Assembly (NCBI GenBank): GCA_910574455.1
Contig: CAJSYZ010000002.1
Location: 211,671 to 275,670 of the forward strand
From: Trichaptum fuscoviolaceum
Taxonomy: Eukaryota > Basidiomycota > Agaricomycetes > Hymenochaetales > Trichaptaceae
Direction: 5' to 3'
DNA length: 64,000 nucleotides
Shown: piece by piece, positions 1 to 11,403 of the stretch
How the letters are laid out: every line of letters starts with the position of its first letter
How positions within the stretch are numbered: position 1 is the stretch's first letter
Made by a program: the position numbers and the translations under genes
The notes under the pieces: model-generated
What the model saw: only the letters and a program-made list of their open reading frames with translations
Database searches by the model: none
Told to the model about the DNA's origin: nothing

Positions 1-603
1 ACGGAGACCGGATCACCCGTCGTCACCGTGCACCCCGAGGCCGGCGCGGACGCCAGACCCGAGCCTGGGCCTGAGTTGGAATCTGCATCTGCGGGTGGTG
101 TGAACGTGAACGCTGAGGTCTTCGGTGCAGTCGGAAGTCGCGTACCTCGATCTCAATCGAACTTCAACGATGCCGTAGAAGATAACCATGCGGATATGGG
201 CCCGCCCGACTCGCTGCCTTCGCTCACAAACCCCCAAGCCAGCGGCACGGGAATGACGGCGCCCAGCGCGCCCACTGGACTCGAGAAGCCCATCTCAGTG
301 GTGCCAATGAGCGGTGCGCTCTCCCCTCCGCCACCTCCGCCCAAAGACATGGCCCCGAGCCTTCCAGCTCGACAAGACACGGAAACGCGTTCGACCTCGA
401 GCGACGCGGCGATCCCGTCGATGGGTAGCCATGATAAGCTCGGCGGGCGCGAGCCTGCCAGCAAGCATTATGAAGACGACGAGGAAAATGTAGATGAGAC
501 AGACAAGAGCCAGAATGATACTGGGAAGCAAAAGAAGGGCGCGTCGAAGCTGCTGGGGAAGATGAAGGAGAAGCTGAAGACTGGTCACGGGCAGAAGGCG
601 TAA
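1..603 (+). CDS. 3' end of an unrecognised gene (5' truncated)
   Basis: The frame is open from the first base of the window to a TAA at 601-603, so at least 200 codons belong to a gene that starts upstream. The visible part is low-complexity and probably disordered: rich in Pro, Ser, Ala and Glu, with a short proline run around residues 108-115 and an acidic stretch near residue 155. It ends in a strongly basic, helix-prone tail (KKGASKLLGKMKEKLK) of the kind that can bind acidic lipids or nucleic acid; that role is inference. No catalytic motif is visible and I do not recognise the family. Coding status rests on the long open frame and the T-rich sequence that follows the stop. Confidence 0.6.
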   Translation, partial: TETGSPVVTVHPEAGADARPEPGPELESASAGGVNVNAEVFGAVGSRVPRSQSNFNDAVEDNHADMGPPDSLPSLTNPQASGTGMTAPSAPTGLEKPISVVPMSGALSPPPPPPKDMAPSLPARQDTETRSTSSDAAIPSMGSHDKLGGREPASKHYEDDEENVDETDKSQNDTGKQKKGASKLLGKMKEKLKTGHGQKA

Positions 604-1831
604 AACTGTAAAACTGTAATGATACTTGACCTGACTTGATCACCATTTGTACCCGATGTTATGTTTTCTTGTTTATTTTTTGTATGATACTTACTCAAGA
701 AGAGAATGAAGTTCTTTACATGGCTGTAATACCATGCAACGGCCGGGTGGTAGTTGCGGGTAGTGAGGAGCCGTGTGAGTTTATGACGTAATCACACCCA
801 AATAGATTTCGTGTCTCTCCGACTCTTTCGCGTCTTTCCCTCCTCCATACTCGCCTTCACCCTCGGATCTTGAAAATGAATCCGCAAAAGCCCAAACCAG
901 ATGGAAGAAGTATCGCGCACATTACGTGTTTCAGGTAGCTCGCCCTCGTCATGGTGTTACGAAATATTGGCAACTGAATGCGCGACATATCATGGAGACG
1001 GAGAAGCAGCATCTCACGGCCATCCAACAACATAGTACACACCAAGGTAGTCCAAACCTTCAAGAAAGCAAGATTGAATTCCCTTTTCCCCTCCTTCCAT
1101 CTTTCCCTCTTTGTCTGGAGTTACAAAGTCAACCACCCGCTCCGACCTAGAATTATGAGCCCGCAGAAACCCGAACCAGACGCAAGAAGGAGTGCGCCCT
1201 TACCACAGTGATACATTGCTATCCCGGCCTGAGGTCACGGTGTCATTGACGAATTCGCAGCCCGAGCAACTTTTCTCATGTGAATGTAGAGAAGGGGTCT
1301 GGAGAGCATGTACGTCTTGCATATGATAGGCGTGGAAGCTAGTAAGAGGTGCACATTAGTGATGCTATGAAGGTGTTCCGTGTCCTCGGTGAGCACGGTC
1401 TACTCCAGCCTCTTTACATTTGCAGCCATCTAAACATGTGCTCTTCGTCTTCACCTTCACCCGCACTACATGGAAGACAGAGAAGTGGGCCCTATAGACG
1501 CTCATAGGATGTGTCGCGTCCCAGTCAGCTCATGGTGCCCAGCTATAATGCCCTTCCGAGTCCCTCCCCCCGTATCATCCCACAGTCGATGATGCGAAAC
1601 GAAGCTAGCAGGCTCAGTAGATCACCACTCACCACTAGAAGTGTATCGCTGAGCCCCACCCCTGTCTGACCCGGCTCTGTCTAATCTTATTCTGTGACTG
1701 AGACGGCGCAAGCGCACTTCCAAAAGAAGAGCAACGTGGTGATGAAGATGAATCCCGGACCACCAGCTTGGCAGCTTGAGCTCGCAGACGTCAGGGTATG
1801 TGTGCTAATGGGCGGTGTTCTCTCTCTGCTA
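604..1831. other. Intergenic; two diverged copies of a gene-start-like segment
   Basis: No convincing gene. Two related segments of about 60 bp lie ~290 bp apart (around 875-935 and 1155-1205). Each has a pyrimidine-rich run, then an ATG opening a frame that begins M-N/S-P-Q-K-P-K/E-P-D-G/A-R. They look like decayed duplicates of one gene's 5' end. A TGACGTAA bZIP/CRE-like motif sits at 784-791. Confidence 0.3.
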
Positions 1832-2240
1832 CACGGCAAACATAGGTAGCTGTCTGAAGTGAAGACAGGGCGTGTGAAGCTGTGTCTCTTCTTTAGAATG
1901 CTGTTATTGCGCGTGACAGGTATTCGAGCCAGATTAGGTGTTTAATAGTTAAAAAGGTAACCCGTGAGAAATAAAGTCAGTCTGGCTTTGTTTAAGGGAA
2001 ACAGCTGTCTGAAACAGCCACTTGAGCCAGCCTTTCTGTGCTGCAGCGGCACAGCTTTGTCACACAGTTTATCTGTCTACTTTGATGTCAGAAAGGCTGT
2101 CTTAATGGGCTGTCACACGCTGTGTCAGCCGAACTGTCTCATTGTAAGTCAGACACATGTGACAGCATAACTGTCTTCTTTGACTGACTCGCATTCAGAC
2201 ACCTGTGTTAGTCACTTCAGCTGACTTTATTAGAAACAAC
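1832..2240 (+). repeat. Left inverted-repeat arm, outer part
   Basis: Reverse complement of 4963-5371, essentially perfect. It continues across the insertion at 4771-4830, which pairs with 4903-4962. The bases 2236-2240 (ACAAC) are the left copy of the target duplication made by the insertion at 2241. Confidence 0.85.
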
Positions 2241-2537
2241 TGTTACGACCTGGGGGGAACCTGGGGGCCGGGGCGCGTTAGCGGCTTCCGGGGCAAGGCC
2301 TGGGAGAGCGCGCGGCAGCGGGGAAGGCGTAGGGAACCGTTAAGGACGCTACAGCGCCAACGGAGTCGCGCGGGAAGCGGGGCTACGAGGGCGAGACGCA
2401 AGGGGGCTCGAGGCGAGGACGAGACGGAGTCAGAGTCGAGGCGGGGAAGGCAGAGTCGAGGCGCGGGGAGACAGAGTTGAGGCGCGGGGAGACAGAGTTG
2501 AGGCGCGGGGAAACGCGCAGACCGGGAATCGCAGAGC

Positions 2538-2715
2538 GGGATTCTTGCGGGAATCTCAGGGCGGGATTCGTTCGGGAATCTCAGACCGGGATTCGTGCGG
2601 GAATCGCAGAGCGGGGTTTGTTCGGGATTCGTGCGGGAATCTCAGAGCGGGGTTCTGGCGGGAATCTCAGAGCGGGGTTCTGGGCAGGACTCAAGGCGGG
2701 ATTCGCAGAGCGGGA
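2538..2715 (+). repeat. 25-bp minisatellite
   Basis: Head-to-tail diverged copies of a 25-base unit of the form GGGATTC-NTGC-GGGAATC-TCAGNGC. Clear copies start at 2538, 2563 and 2588; more degenerate ones follow to about 2715. Confidence 0.7.
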
Positions 2716-3576
2716 TCCGGGACAAGACAGAGACAAGAGAGCCAGAGAGCAGGCGTGCTCAGGACGGGAGCAGAGAGCTCAGGATAACCGGGATCTCAAG
2801 GCAACACTTCTAAGGAAGCACTCGACAAGTCAGCATTGTAAAACTACACTAGAGACAAGACAGAAACACACCTAAGGAAGCACTCGACAAGAGGACAAAA
2901 GTGAGTGCTCCTTACGGTGGCGACAGGTATTTATCTACTGGGCAGAATCTACAGGGAACGGGCATGCACAAATGCACAACTAACTAGTTACACAATCTTG
3001 CGGGCGAAGGCCGCGCATACAGCGACGTGAATCCGGGATTCGGGATTCGGTGCGGGGGACATCTGGGCAAGATCTAAGGGAACAAGCGTGAAGCATGGTC
3101 AAGTGAAACAAAGAGAACTAAAGGAATGTAATTGTGCGCGAGGTATCAAGCTGGCGCACAGGCAGCGGGGTAACGAGCGTGGGGGGCGGATGTAATGCAT
3201 ACATTGTCTCGGGATAAGTTGCAGGCAACTTCTGGCGTGGATCAGGGTCGCGGGAGATTGACAGGGACCAACTTCGAGAAGCCGGTGCTTCGATGTCGTA
3301 ACAAAGCCTAATTGCGAGGCGCGCGCGGGGCAGGGCGACTAAGGACGGGGTTCGAGTCCTTGCGGACAATGAGATCAATCCCGCACACGGGGTGGCGGGA
3401 ATGTGATCTACGGGCCGGGACAGGACGCTACTAACGAGACTAGGTGGCTGGCACGTGCGTGGCCAGGCCAATCACCTGGGGCTATCTCAAGATGGGGTTA
3501 GCATCGAGGAGCAGGGAAGCTAAGGGGTTCCCCGTGGACGGCGGGAAACTCGCGCGATTCGCAACGGGATTATGCA

Positions 3577-3671
3577 GGGAATCGAGTTCGGGTTTCGACC
3601 GGGAATCGAGTTCGGGTTTCGACCGGGAATCGAGTTCAGGTTTCGACCGGGAACCGAGACAGGGTTCGACC
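3577..3671 (+). repeat. 24-bp minisatellite, about four copies
   Basis: Copies at 3577-3600, 3601-3624, 3625-3648 and a diverged one at 3649-3671. The unit is GGGAATCGAGTTC followed by GGGTTTCGACC. The first two are identical. Confidence 0.85.
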
Positions 3672-4341
3672 GGGAATCGTACCGGGATTCTTTCGGGAAT
3701 CAGAGCGGGAACTTAGCTGGGGTTGCGATGGGAATCGCGGCGGGATCGAAGGCGGGAATCCTGCGGGGGATTTGCGCAGGGATTCGAGACGGGACGCAAG
3801 GCGAGAAACGAGCGGGATTTCGACTGGGATCGTGCGGGGGAAAGGTTACGGGATTCCAACCGGGAAGCGAGCGGGGTTTCTACCGGGAATGAGCGGGGGA
3901 GTCTGGCGGGACTCTAGTCGGGAAACGAGCGGGGGGAGTTTGGCGGGACTCCAACCGGGACGAGTGGGGGAGTCTTGACAGGACTCCAACCGTGAACGAG
4001 CGTGGGTTGCGGGATTGTCAGAGGGGACGCTTGACAGCGTTCGCGGCGAGGCGGGATTCCTGGCGGGGCAGGCTAGGGACGAACGAGGGCAGGTCGAGAG
4101 GCACGGGATGTCAAAGGGGTTAGCTAGGGCACCGCGGCAGGACGAGCGCAGGGCAGGGTTCGTGACCGGGCAGGATTGCAGGACAGCAATCCTTGACCGC
4201 TGTTGTGTTGGCTTACTCAAGGCCAGACAGAGGTCGGCTTTGGACGCAGTGGATCAATCTCCTAACTGCACTTCATGACTGTGGACGCAAGGCCGGGATC
4301 TGGTATCCGGGCATAGTCGAGAACCTACGAGGTCTGGGATA

Positions 4342-4394
4342 GCTATGGCTATGGCTATGGCTGTGGCAGGCTATGGCTATGGCTGTGGCTATGG
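4342..4394 (+). repeat. Hexamer microsatellite (GCTATG/GCTGTG)
   Basis: About nine units of GGCTATG/GGCTGTG-type hexamers with one two-base interruption, inside the solo-LTR-like insertion. Confidence 0.75.
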
Positions 4395-4902
4395 TGAGTG
4401 ACTTCGGGACTATGGCGAGGTACGGGGTTCGCTGGAGCGGGGAACAGAGCATGACGGGAGCGGGGAGCAAGCGGGGGATCATCCTAGAGTCGGGGGAACG
4501 ACGAGGCGGGCTAGGGATGGATCGAGACACGGGGACGAGGCGGGGGACTGACGAGGAGACGTGGGCGAGGACAAGCAGGGGCGAGGAGGTCGTAGCGGGG
4601 CGTAACTCTTAGCAGGAGAATGCATGGCGAAGCAGAGGTTCTTCCGGGATCAGAGAGCGGGGGATCCTTTCGGGATCTTAGCCAAGGTCGTGATTTCGGG
4701 TTTCAGTATACCGGGTTCTGTTCGGGATTGCCTTAGACATGTTGGGGTCCTGGGGGATCCCGACAACAACAAGGCTACCTTTACTGCCTGTCTTTCTTAC
4801 AGATAGTCTGTCCAGACAGCCCAGCTGTTTTACTTTCAGACAGCAGTAGCCTGCTTATTGTCCTGCTCAGTACTCCACTCGATAGCCCACTCTTAACAAT
4901 TG

Positions 4903-5371
4903 AAACAGCTGGGCTGTCTGGACAGACTATCTGTAAGAAAGACAGGCAGTAAAGGTAGCCTTGTTGTTTCTAATAAAGTCAGCTGAAGTGACTAACACAG
5001 GTGTCTGAATGCGAGTCAGTCAAAGAAGACAGTTATGCTGTCACATGTGTCTGACTTACAATGAGACAGTTCGGCTGACACAGCGTGTGACAGCCCATTA
5101 AGACAGCCTTTCTGACATCAAAGTAGACAGATAAACTGTGTGACAAAGCTGTGCCGCTGCAGCACAGAAAGGCTGGCTCAAGTGGCTGTTTCAGACAGCT
5201 GTTTCCCTTAAACAAAGCCAGACTGACTTTATTTCTCACGGGTTACCTTTTTAACTATTAAACACCTAATCTGGCTCGAATACCTGTCACGCGCAATAAC
5301 AGCATTCTAAAGAAGAGACACAGCTTCACACGCCCTGTCTTCACTTCAGACAGCTACCTATGTTTGCCGTG
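4903..5371 (-). repeat. Right inverted-repeat arm
   Basis: This uninterrupted 469-bp arm shows the pre-insertion sequence, because it reads through the ACAAC target site without interruption near 4961-4967. The first inner mismatch between arms is at 4831 versus 4902. Confidence 0.85.
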
Positions 5372-6329
5372 CTATCTGCAGTGCACATCAGCCCCAGAAC
5401 GGGAATACAAGCCGGGGCCAGAGGTAAAGGCGCACTTGACCGTGACCTCTGATTGCATCAAGGGGGCGCAATGAAAGCTTTCAAGTCTGATGGCCCGGGA
5501 GCAGTAATAATGACCGCTTTCCGTTGTCATAGTTGACGGCACAGAACAAGATATGAATAAGGATATAGACCCGCCATTCGCGCTTCCTTTGACTCAAAGC
5601 CACAAGCCTACGAAATAGCCTACCAACACCCAGCGCGACCAGCCGCACTGGGTTGAGAAGCCCATATTATTGTCAATGAGCGTGCCACTCATTGAAGTAA
5701 TGGGTGCATCATAGTTGTCGTTGCCTTTCTCGACCCCACACACATCCCACACGGCTTTATCTCTACATAATTCTCCGTCATCTCCGGACTTGATTTAGCA
5801 TGGGAATGTACGCTTGAAGATCTTGTGAAAGAGCCATCTCAGCCAGCGATATGAGTGTGAGACAGAGTTTTGCGGATAGAGTAAAAACAATGCTATGTAT
5901 TTGCTGCAGGTCACGGGTATACTTAAAATGCTCAATCATCGTGCGCTGCGATGAACACTGGGATGAGAAATGAGGTTGCTCCGAAGTATCGAGATAGAAA
6001 GTGTTTGGTATTGAAGAACCCATTGATTTCCACACTTATAAAGGGGTGATGGATTTCTGATTAGGTTACTGTGATATAATAGTCTTCATCAGCTGCAGGA
6101 GCTTGGCTGGGCATCATTCGTTGTATATCAACACCTGATTATCTCTTCATTATGATCTGGCTTGATCTCTTAAAGCGTAAAATGACAAATAGGCGACTAT
6201 ATAGCTCGTGGCCGTGAGTCGTGAAGATTCGGTCCTCTTTCATTGTTAGAACCAGCACCTTGAGTTCCGCTCTCTTCTTTCCTAGCGATAGAGTACACAA
6301 CACTGGCAGAAGTCTGTAGTGACCGCACT
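5372..6329. other. Intergenic, nothing recognised
   Basis: No supported gene. Its right part is the 5' flank of the DUF6533 gene at 6330. Confidence 0.4.
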
Positions 6330-8026
6330 ATGGTGAATCTGGGTCCGTTGTACTATCTGAATGGAGTTCGTTTTGCCGATTTAGACGCGAATGAAGAGTA
6401 AGGAATTCAGTATATGTACATGATGAACTATTTGAACTAATTTCTTTAACACAGGATTGCAAACCAATACATCATTGTGGCATGCACAAGTAAGCCTTCT
6501 TGTGTTCACTGCTGGATATAACATAACAAGTTCTTTGTACAGCTGTTGTGATCTTTGACCATATCCTCACATTTTCTGATGAAGTGAGGGTGATCTGGCT
6601 TACAAGGCATACCTTGGCATCGGCTATTTTCATGGTCAATCGGTATTTTTCGCTCGGAGGCTATCTTGTAGTCATATACTATCAATGTTTTCCCAACCTG
6701 TCTTCCCGGAAAATATATACGGCTGATTTGGTTAATGTGGGTTAACCAATCTGGATCTGAGTTTCTCCTACTGATATAAGCAACTATAGTATGCAGAAAT
6801 TGTACCGTAGGATGACATTTGCCTTGTGTCGGAACCACCAGTTTCTAACTCTTTACAATAGCAAAATATGCTTGCAATTCTCTCGATTTGTAGCAATATT
6901 GGTTCTCATAAACCAGATTGCAATTTCAGGCAAGTATCATACAACACAACTTCAGGTAGTGTCTTTGTAGCTAATGCTATTTAGTCACAATGGCTCTAAG
7001 GATCTACGCAATGTATCAGAGAAAGGCTATCATAAGCCTTGCAGTCTGTGCGTTTGGGCTCTACTCCATAGCTACTTTGATGGTAAGCCATATCATTTTC
7101 AATTTGTTATGTGAAGCGCAATGACTTCCGACTCCTCATCAATATTAAGTATGTGACCGTAAACGTAACTACAGGGGTGGGATCCATTTCTGTACCTATC
7201 ACAGATGGATTATTTTTCTTTCCAAGTTCTAATTGTATCATCCTGATGGAAAACCAGTGAGTATAACTTGAATACACTTATCTGGATGAAGTACATGTTT
7301 AATCACCACACTTGCCTTAGGAGTATGGTCTAACACCCTGGTCCTAATATACTACTAATGTAATCTTCTAGATTATGTGCTTGCTATAACATCATCCATA
7401 TTGTTTGACATCATTATCTTTCTTTTCACTGCATATCAGACCTGGTGTACCTGGAAGCTTGGTTTCCACAGACTTCCGCTCCTCTACACACTCTTGTTTC
7501 GGGATGGTGAGTAGATCATCCTTATACTGTTTGATTTGGAGTTGATAAACATTCAGGTTGCGTCTACTTCATGTGAGCAAGATTTCAATTAGACGACGTG
7601 GCATGTTAGCGGAAACTAAGTATTTCAGATAGCTTTATGAGTATAGCAAACATTGTTCCGCTGATTTGTTTTTGGGTGAGTAACCGGACATGATCAAGCT
7701 TTAGTTGCACTTAAATAATGTGTTTAGATACTCCCAAACGAGATATTTGCAAAGCAAATGGGGTCCAACTCGATGTTTGGTTCAGCGTAAAACATATTAA
7801 TGTTCGTTTTTGGTTACGTTTGATTCTTACCCCTGTCTCTAGCTTTTCCGTTGTACTCCTATCGCGCCTCATACTGAACCTGCGGCTGGAGAACGAATAC
7901 ATGGTAGATGGAGAATATCTGAAAACCAACCCCTCGCAAATGCTGTTTGCACCAAGGATCCTTGGAAACCTTACTGCAGAACTTTGCGATATCGACGACG
8001 TTGGCGACGAGGACGGCGGCGATTGA
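6330..8026 (+). CDS. DUF6533 multi-pass membrane protein (many introns)
   Basis: Exon 1 is 6330-6397 (start M-V-N-L-G-P), exon 2 6455-6489, exon 3 from 6543; further exons run to a TGA at 8024-8026. Exons 2-3 join to read Q-Y-I-I-V-A-C-T-T-V-V-I-F-D-H-I-L-T-F-S, followed by DEVRVIW and the NRYFSLGGY segment. This is the N-terminal signature of DUF6533, a basidiomycete family of seven-helix-like proteins with no known function. Later hydrophobic exon pieces include A-V-C-A-F-G-L-Y-S-I-A-T-L (near 7045), a 45-residue segment ending L-L-Y-T-L-L-F-R-D-G (to ~7510) and S-F-M-S-I-A-N-I-V-P-L-I-C-F-W (near 7630). The last exon holds LLSRLILNLRLENEYMV and FAPRILGNLTAEL, then an acidic tail. Middle splice sites are approximate. 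The start is the only ATG that splices in phase into exon 2. A close paralogue lies at 11404-13096 in the opposite orientation. Confidence 0.8.
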
Positions 8027-8829
8027 AATGTAGCTGCTCTATAGTATTGCGGATGTAATTCTTGAACATGATTTGATTGTTGATCTTCTCGGTGCGCATC
8101 CGCAAGTTGCCATCCGCGAGTGGTATTCCTTCAGCGACCGCTCTTGAGCTCTTCCTTCACCTGCCCCAACAGATTCGACGTGCCTAAGACCTTGGTCTCA
8201 TTTAAATTGGCCTCGCCTACTTCGTTATTCCATTTGCTCTGAGGACGTGCCGAAGATGAGGGGCACGGCGTCCACCATGCGAGCCGCTCGGCGTGCGAGA
8301 AGTGTGGTAGCTACATGCGAGGATATTCGGCAGTGCAGTTCCCGACCAGAGCACCGGCGGGGGCACTTGCGTAGAACAGTGTTTCTTGTTCTTGAGAATC
8401 TGATGGCTAGCTTGACGATGATGTGAATATAGAGGATGTGGAAGATGTGCTAACGGAGAGGGAGATCACATACGTGACGTAGATCCGTCTCACATCATCG
8501 ACTACGCACTCGTCTCGTGGTAACTCTCACTTGCGTCCTCTCCGTCTCCATCACCATCCTCTTTGGCCACAGAAATAAACATTCTGGCCTTTCATCTTCA
8601 TTTGCAGCAAAGGACATAGTCGAGGTCGTGGTCCTGGGAGTGAAGATGATTAGCTCGCACGCAAGTCAACGGGTGTGCGTGGGCTCGACGTAACACAGCT
8701 CTTAATCGAAGAATGTGTTGACGGGCTTCGTAAGGAGGATGCGAAGAGGTTAGGTGAGGAACACGAGTAATCAGTAGAAGTGGAGTACGCCTTCGATAAA
8801 CAGTGGGTGATACGAACATTCGAAGGAGA
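8027..8829. other. Intergenic, nothing recognised
   Basis: Downstream flank of the DUF6533 gene. No frame here has domain-like content or conserved splice signals. Confidence 0.4.
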
Positions 8830-9230
8830 GAAAGGATGGATTAAAAGCGGCCCAGGTTTCAGCGTGCCTGCCCATGAAGGCGGCTAATTCAAAGAGCGCA
8901 GGGTCGATGGGCCCTCCTGTCTTTTCCTCCTCCAAACACACAAGGAGGAAGCTATTGTAGGAGATTAGCGTGCGCTATTTTCCTGGATTTCACTTAAGCT
9001 TAGCGGACTAAATGTAATATAATTTTCCTCGCAAAGGAGCAAAAGGGACAGCCGGGGCTTGGGGATGGAAACTACTGATTCGTCGTATAGGGGGACGTCG
9101 GGGTGCTCAGAGACCCAGCTGATGGTAACCGAAGTGGCTAGCCAGCCCCAGAGGATGGCGCAGACAGTGCGCGCTGCGTTTGGGTCTATTCAGTTGGATG
9201 AATCGAGGTTACGAGGGTAGAGATAATACA
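8830..9230 (-). pseudogene. Relic of the membrane-protein family (N-terminal part)
   Basis: On the minus strand, 8840-8945 aligns with the part of the 29556-31902 gene that encodes the E-E-x-x-E-G-P-I and ALSE...FMG stretch. 9060-9230 aligns with its first exon (the WSCLATT...VHPN coding region: GGGGACGTCGGGGTG... versus GGGGACATTCGGGTG...). Frames are broken and the segments between are missing, so this is a decayed, partly deleted copy. Confidence 0.55.
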
Positions 9231-9235
9231 GCCCC

Positions 9236-9880
9236 AGGCTTTAATGCGTCCGCCCATGAAAGCAACATTCTCAGAGAGCGCTGACTAGATGAGCCCTTCC
9301 GTGTTTTCCTCCTCCGTACACACCAGTCGCGATCTACCCATCATCGAGAAGTGTACGTGAGACACCGTCCACGGCGTCACTACCATTGAAAATACAAGAA
9401 ATGTATCATAAGATACTGTATCTTCGAAGTAAAGGGGAGAGAATAAACCGAACGTATTGGCCGCACGCGGTTGGCGGTCCTCCCGATATCCCGAGCGCCT
9501 CACCACTTTTTGGATGCCCACAGCACCAGGATCCGCATTGAGTGCTAGGAGCATAAGAGATCTCCGGCGCTAGTAATAAATCTGTTTCGCTTAGCAAGGG
9601 GGGGGGTATGTAATGGAGCGTACGGGGACCCAGGTAGCGGAGAACGTGGTATTTTCACTATTTTGATAGTTCCAGAGGATGTCCCAGACCATGTGTGGTG
9701 TTCACCGCACCATGTGAATCGAGTTCGCGTAGGTAGACTCTTCGATTACACATGAAACGGACGCAGCATCGGTGAATGGTAGCCCAAAGTGCAGTTATGG
9801 AGGAAGGGTAGAAGTTCGAGAGGCGCACCAGATACTGTATCAGTTGAATCGATAGGCTCCTCTGACCCAGGACCAACGTC
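9236..9880 (-). pseudogene. Second relic of the membrane-protein family
   Basis: Minus-strand fragments read TPWTVSHVHF, RSRLVCTEEENTEGLI and MLLALNADPG. They correspond to TPWTMTHAHF, FRLVCTKEENAEGPI and MLLALIAPEI in the intact gene at 29556-31902. 9660-9880 matches the start of that gene's first exon in a shifted frame. Several frameshifts make it non-functional. It lies in tandem with the relic at 8830-9230. Confidence 0.65.
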
Positions 9881-11403
9881 CCTGTCCGTTGCCATATCCA
9901 GTAATTCGAGTCGATATCGTGCGACGTCGTGCTATGGCAGCCCCGACTCCCGAGCTCCTGTTCCTATTGAAACCGCACGAAATATCAGAATCAGCATTCA
10001 CATTCAGGAAGCAACTGCAGCTACATATGTCTCGTGGCCCATGGGCGGTAGACAGAAAAACAGACATACTGCGTCAAGAACACCACCCGGGAGGTACTGC
10101 CCCACACTCTGCCCCACGCCAGCGACCGTCGCCAGCACGTCCTCACGCGCGGGGAGTAGATGTCGCAGGAAATCGGTGAACTGTAAGAGGTATACAGAGT
10201 TGATGTACGCCTTCGCGTTCTCGATGTGCTGCGAGGCGTCTGGAAGCGCCAGAGGTTCCGCGTCGTTGGGCCCGCTTGAGCGAGGGAGGCTCTTGGGATG
10301 TTGACGCCGCGTGTCGTCGCTGTCGAGTTTGCGCCAGTGCTTTTTATGAATGTATTGAGATGAGCGGGTTTGGAGGAGATCTCGTTCGCGGAGGAGCCCA
10401 AGGCGCTGGTGGTTTGCTCAGCCCATTCGGAGGCGGGCGTCGACACCGGGTCTTCATTGATCTTCAAAAACATTACTAGATTAACTCGTTGCAAGTAGAG
10501 TTCTAAAGAGTGACTAAGAGAAGGGAGAAAACCGAGCCGTACGTTTGAGCGAACGCAGAAATAACTCTCCAGAATACACACCACAGTGCGTGATGTCATG
10601 AAGTTCACCGCTTGCCATCATTCCATTATTCATCATCTTATCTCTAGATCTTGTATCTGAGCATAATTTATTTTGGCCAGAATGAAAGATTTTCGCCGAT
10701 ATGGAGGTCTGAGAGGACGGTGGCAAATGGGTTGCATTTAGGACAGCGAACGAAATGCATACTGTATGTCGAGTCCATCAGAGACTGATTGATAGAAGTA
10801 GTTTGTGTTTTTATAGGTAGTCGGGTTTCTTCTAGAAGCGGGAGGTTACTCAAAGCAGATGAGATGGGATTGTCATGCAAGTAGTAAATTTAACATGGTC
10901 GCAGCACGAAAACAACCGTGACGATCCTCCCGGGCCATGCACAGTTGCAAGTCACGGTTGAAATCCCTCACGCTACTAGGATGTCACAGCACGCTGCCAG
11001 TGTTTGAAGTCACGGTGTCACGTTTCTCAGTGTAACACACGGCGTCCGGCAACCGCGGCTGAGCCGAGCTCTTCAACACCTTCACTAACGACACGGATAG
11101 CAGACAAGAATTTCATATCTGAGCTTTGTATCCTCCCGTCACGCACTTTTCTACTTCTGCGAATAATACCGACATCGCGTCTCTTTCGCGTTTCACCCAC
11201 GCCCTTGATTCTTCCTGCACCCAACGAAAGCGAGCGGGAGTCAAGCATTTCGTGCACGCATCAAATACCACCTTATACTGCATCTTCTACGCCTCATTAA
11301 CCTACAAACTCATCTCCAGACCTCCCAGTAATGGATACGCTCACACGATTGCACATGTAGTAAGCTCTACAAAACACCACCATTAATGTGGAATATGCAT
11401 CTC
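9881..11403. other. Intergenic; one weak protein-like stretch on the minus strand
   Basis: Around 10050-10290 the minus strand can be read as H-I-E-N-A-K-A-Y-I-N-S-V-Y-L-L-Q-F-T-D-F, followed by LRHLLPAREDVLATVAGVGQ. This looks like an exon of a helical protein, but neighbouring frames are interrupted and I do not recognise it. It may be a gene fragment. The rest shows nothing I can name. Confidence 0.25.

Larger units (their letters stand above)
2241..4765. mobile_element. Solo-LTR-like insertion, 2.5 kb, G-rich
   Basis: It starts TGTTACGACC and ends CCCGACA, so it has LTR-type 5'-TG...CA-3' ends. It is flanked by a 5-bp direct repeat ACAAC (2236-2240 and 4766-4770). Comparison with the intact right arm of the palindromic element shows exactly one copy of ACAAC at the empty site, which proves insertion. 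No gag, RT or integrase motif is present in any frame, so this is a solo long LTR or a non-autonomous (LARD-like) element. The + strand is strikingly G- and purine-rich and contains minisatellites at 2538-2715 and 3577-3671 and a hexamer tract at 4342-4394. The short open frames here are by-products of this composition. Confidence 0.7.
1832..5371. mobile_element. Palindromic foldback/MITE-like DNA element, split by a later insertion
   Basis: Without the 2241-4770 insertion and its duplicated 5 bases, this is a ~1010-bp element: left arm 469 bp (1832-2240 plus 4771-4830), loop 72 bp (4831-4902), right arm 469 bp (4903-5371). The arms match as reverse complements almost base for base. The ends are CACGGCAAAC / GTTTGCCGTG and both flanks show CTA (1829-1831 and 5372-5374), which fits a 3-bp target duplication. 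CAC-type ends with a 3-bp duplication suggest mobilisation by a CACTA/CMC-like transposase, which is inference. The arms are full of CTGTCT/CAGACAG words resembling subterminal transposase-binding repeats. No transposase is encoded, so it is non-autonomous. Confidence 0.8.

Noticed and set aside
1964..2170. 68-codon ORF present identically at 1964-2170 (+) and 5033-5239 (-)
   Set aside because: The identity is explained by the inverted-repeat arms; it has no domain content or splice context.
3340..3365. GGTTCGAGTCC, a tRNA B-box-like sequence
   Set aside because: No matching A box or acceptor stem upstream; it sits in a repetitive G-rich LTR-like element.
5778..6035. 85-codon minus-strand ORF
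   Set aside because: Not spliced to anything, no recognisable domain, within the range expected by chance.
10021..10608. 195-codon minus-strand ORF
   Set aside because: The protein-like stretch is in a different frame from this ORF, and the frame is not supported by splice sites; kept only as a note on the region.
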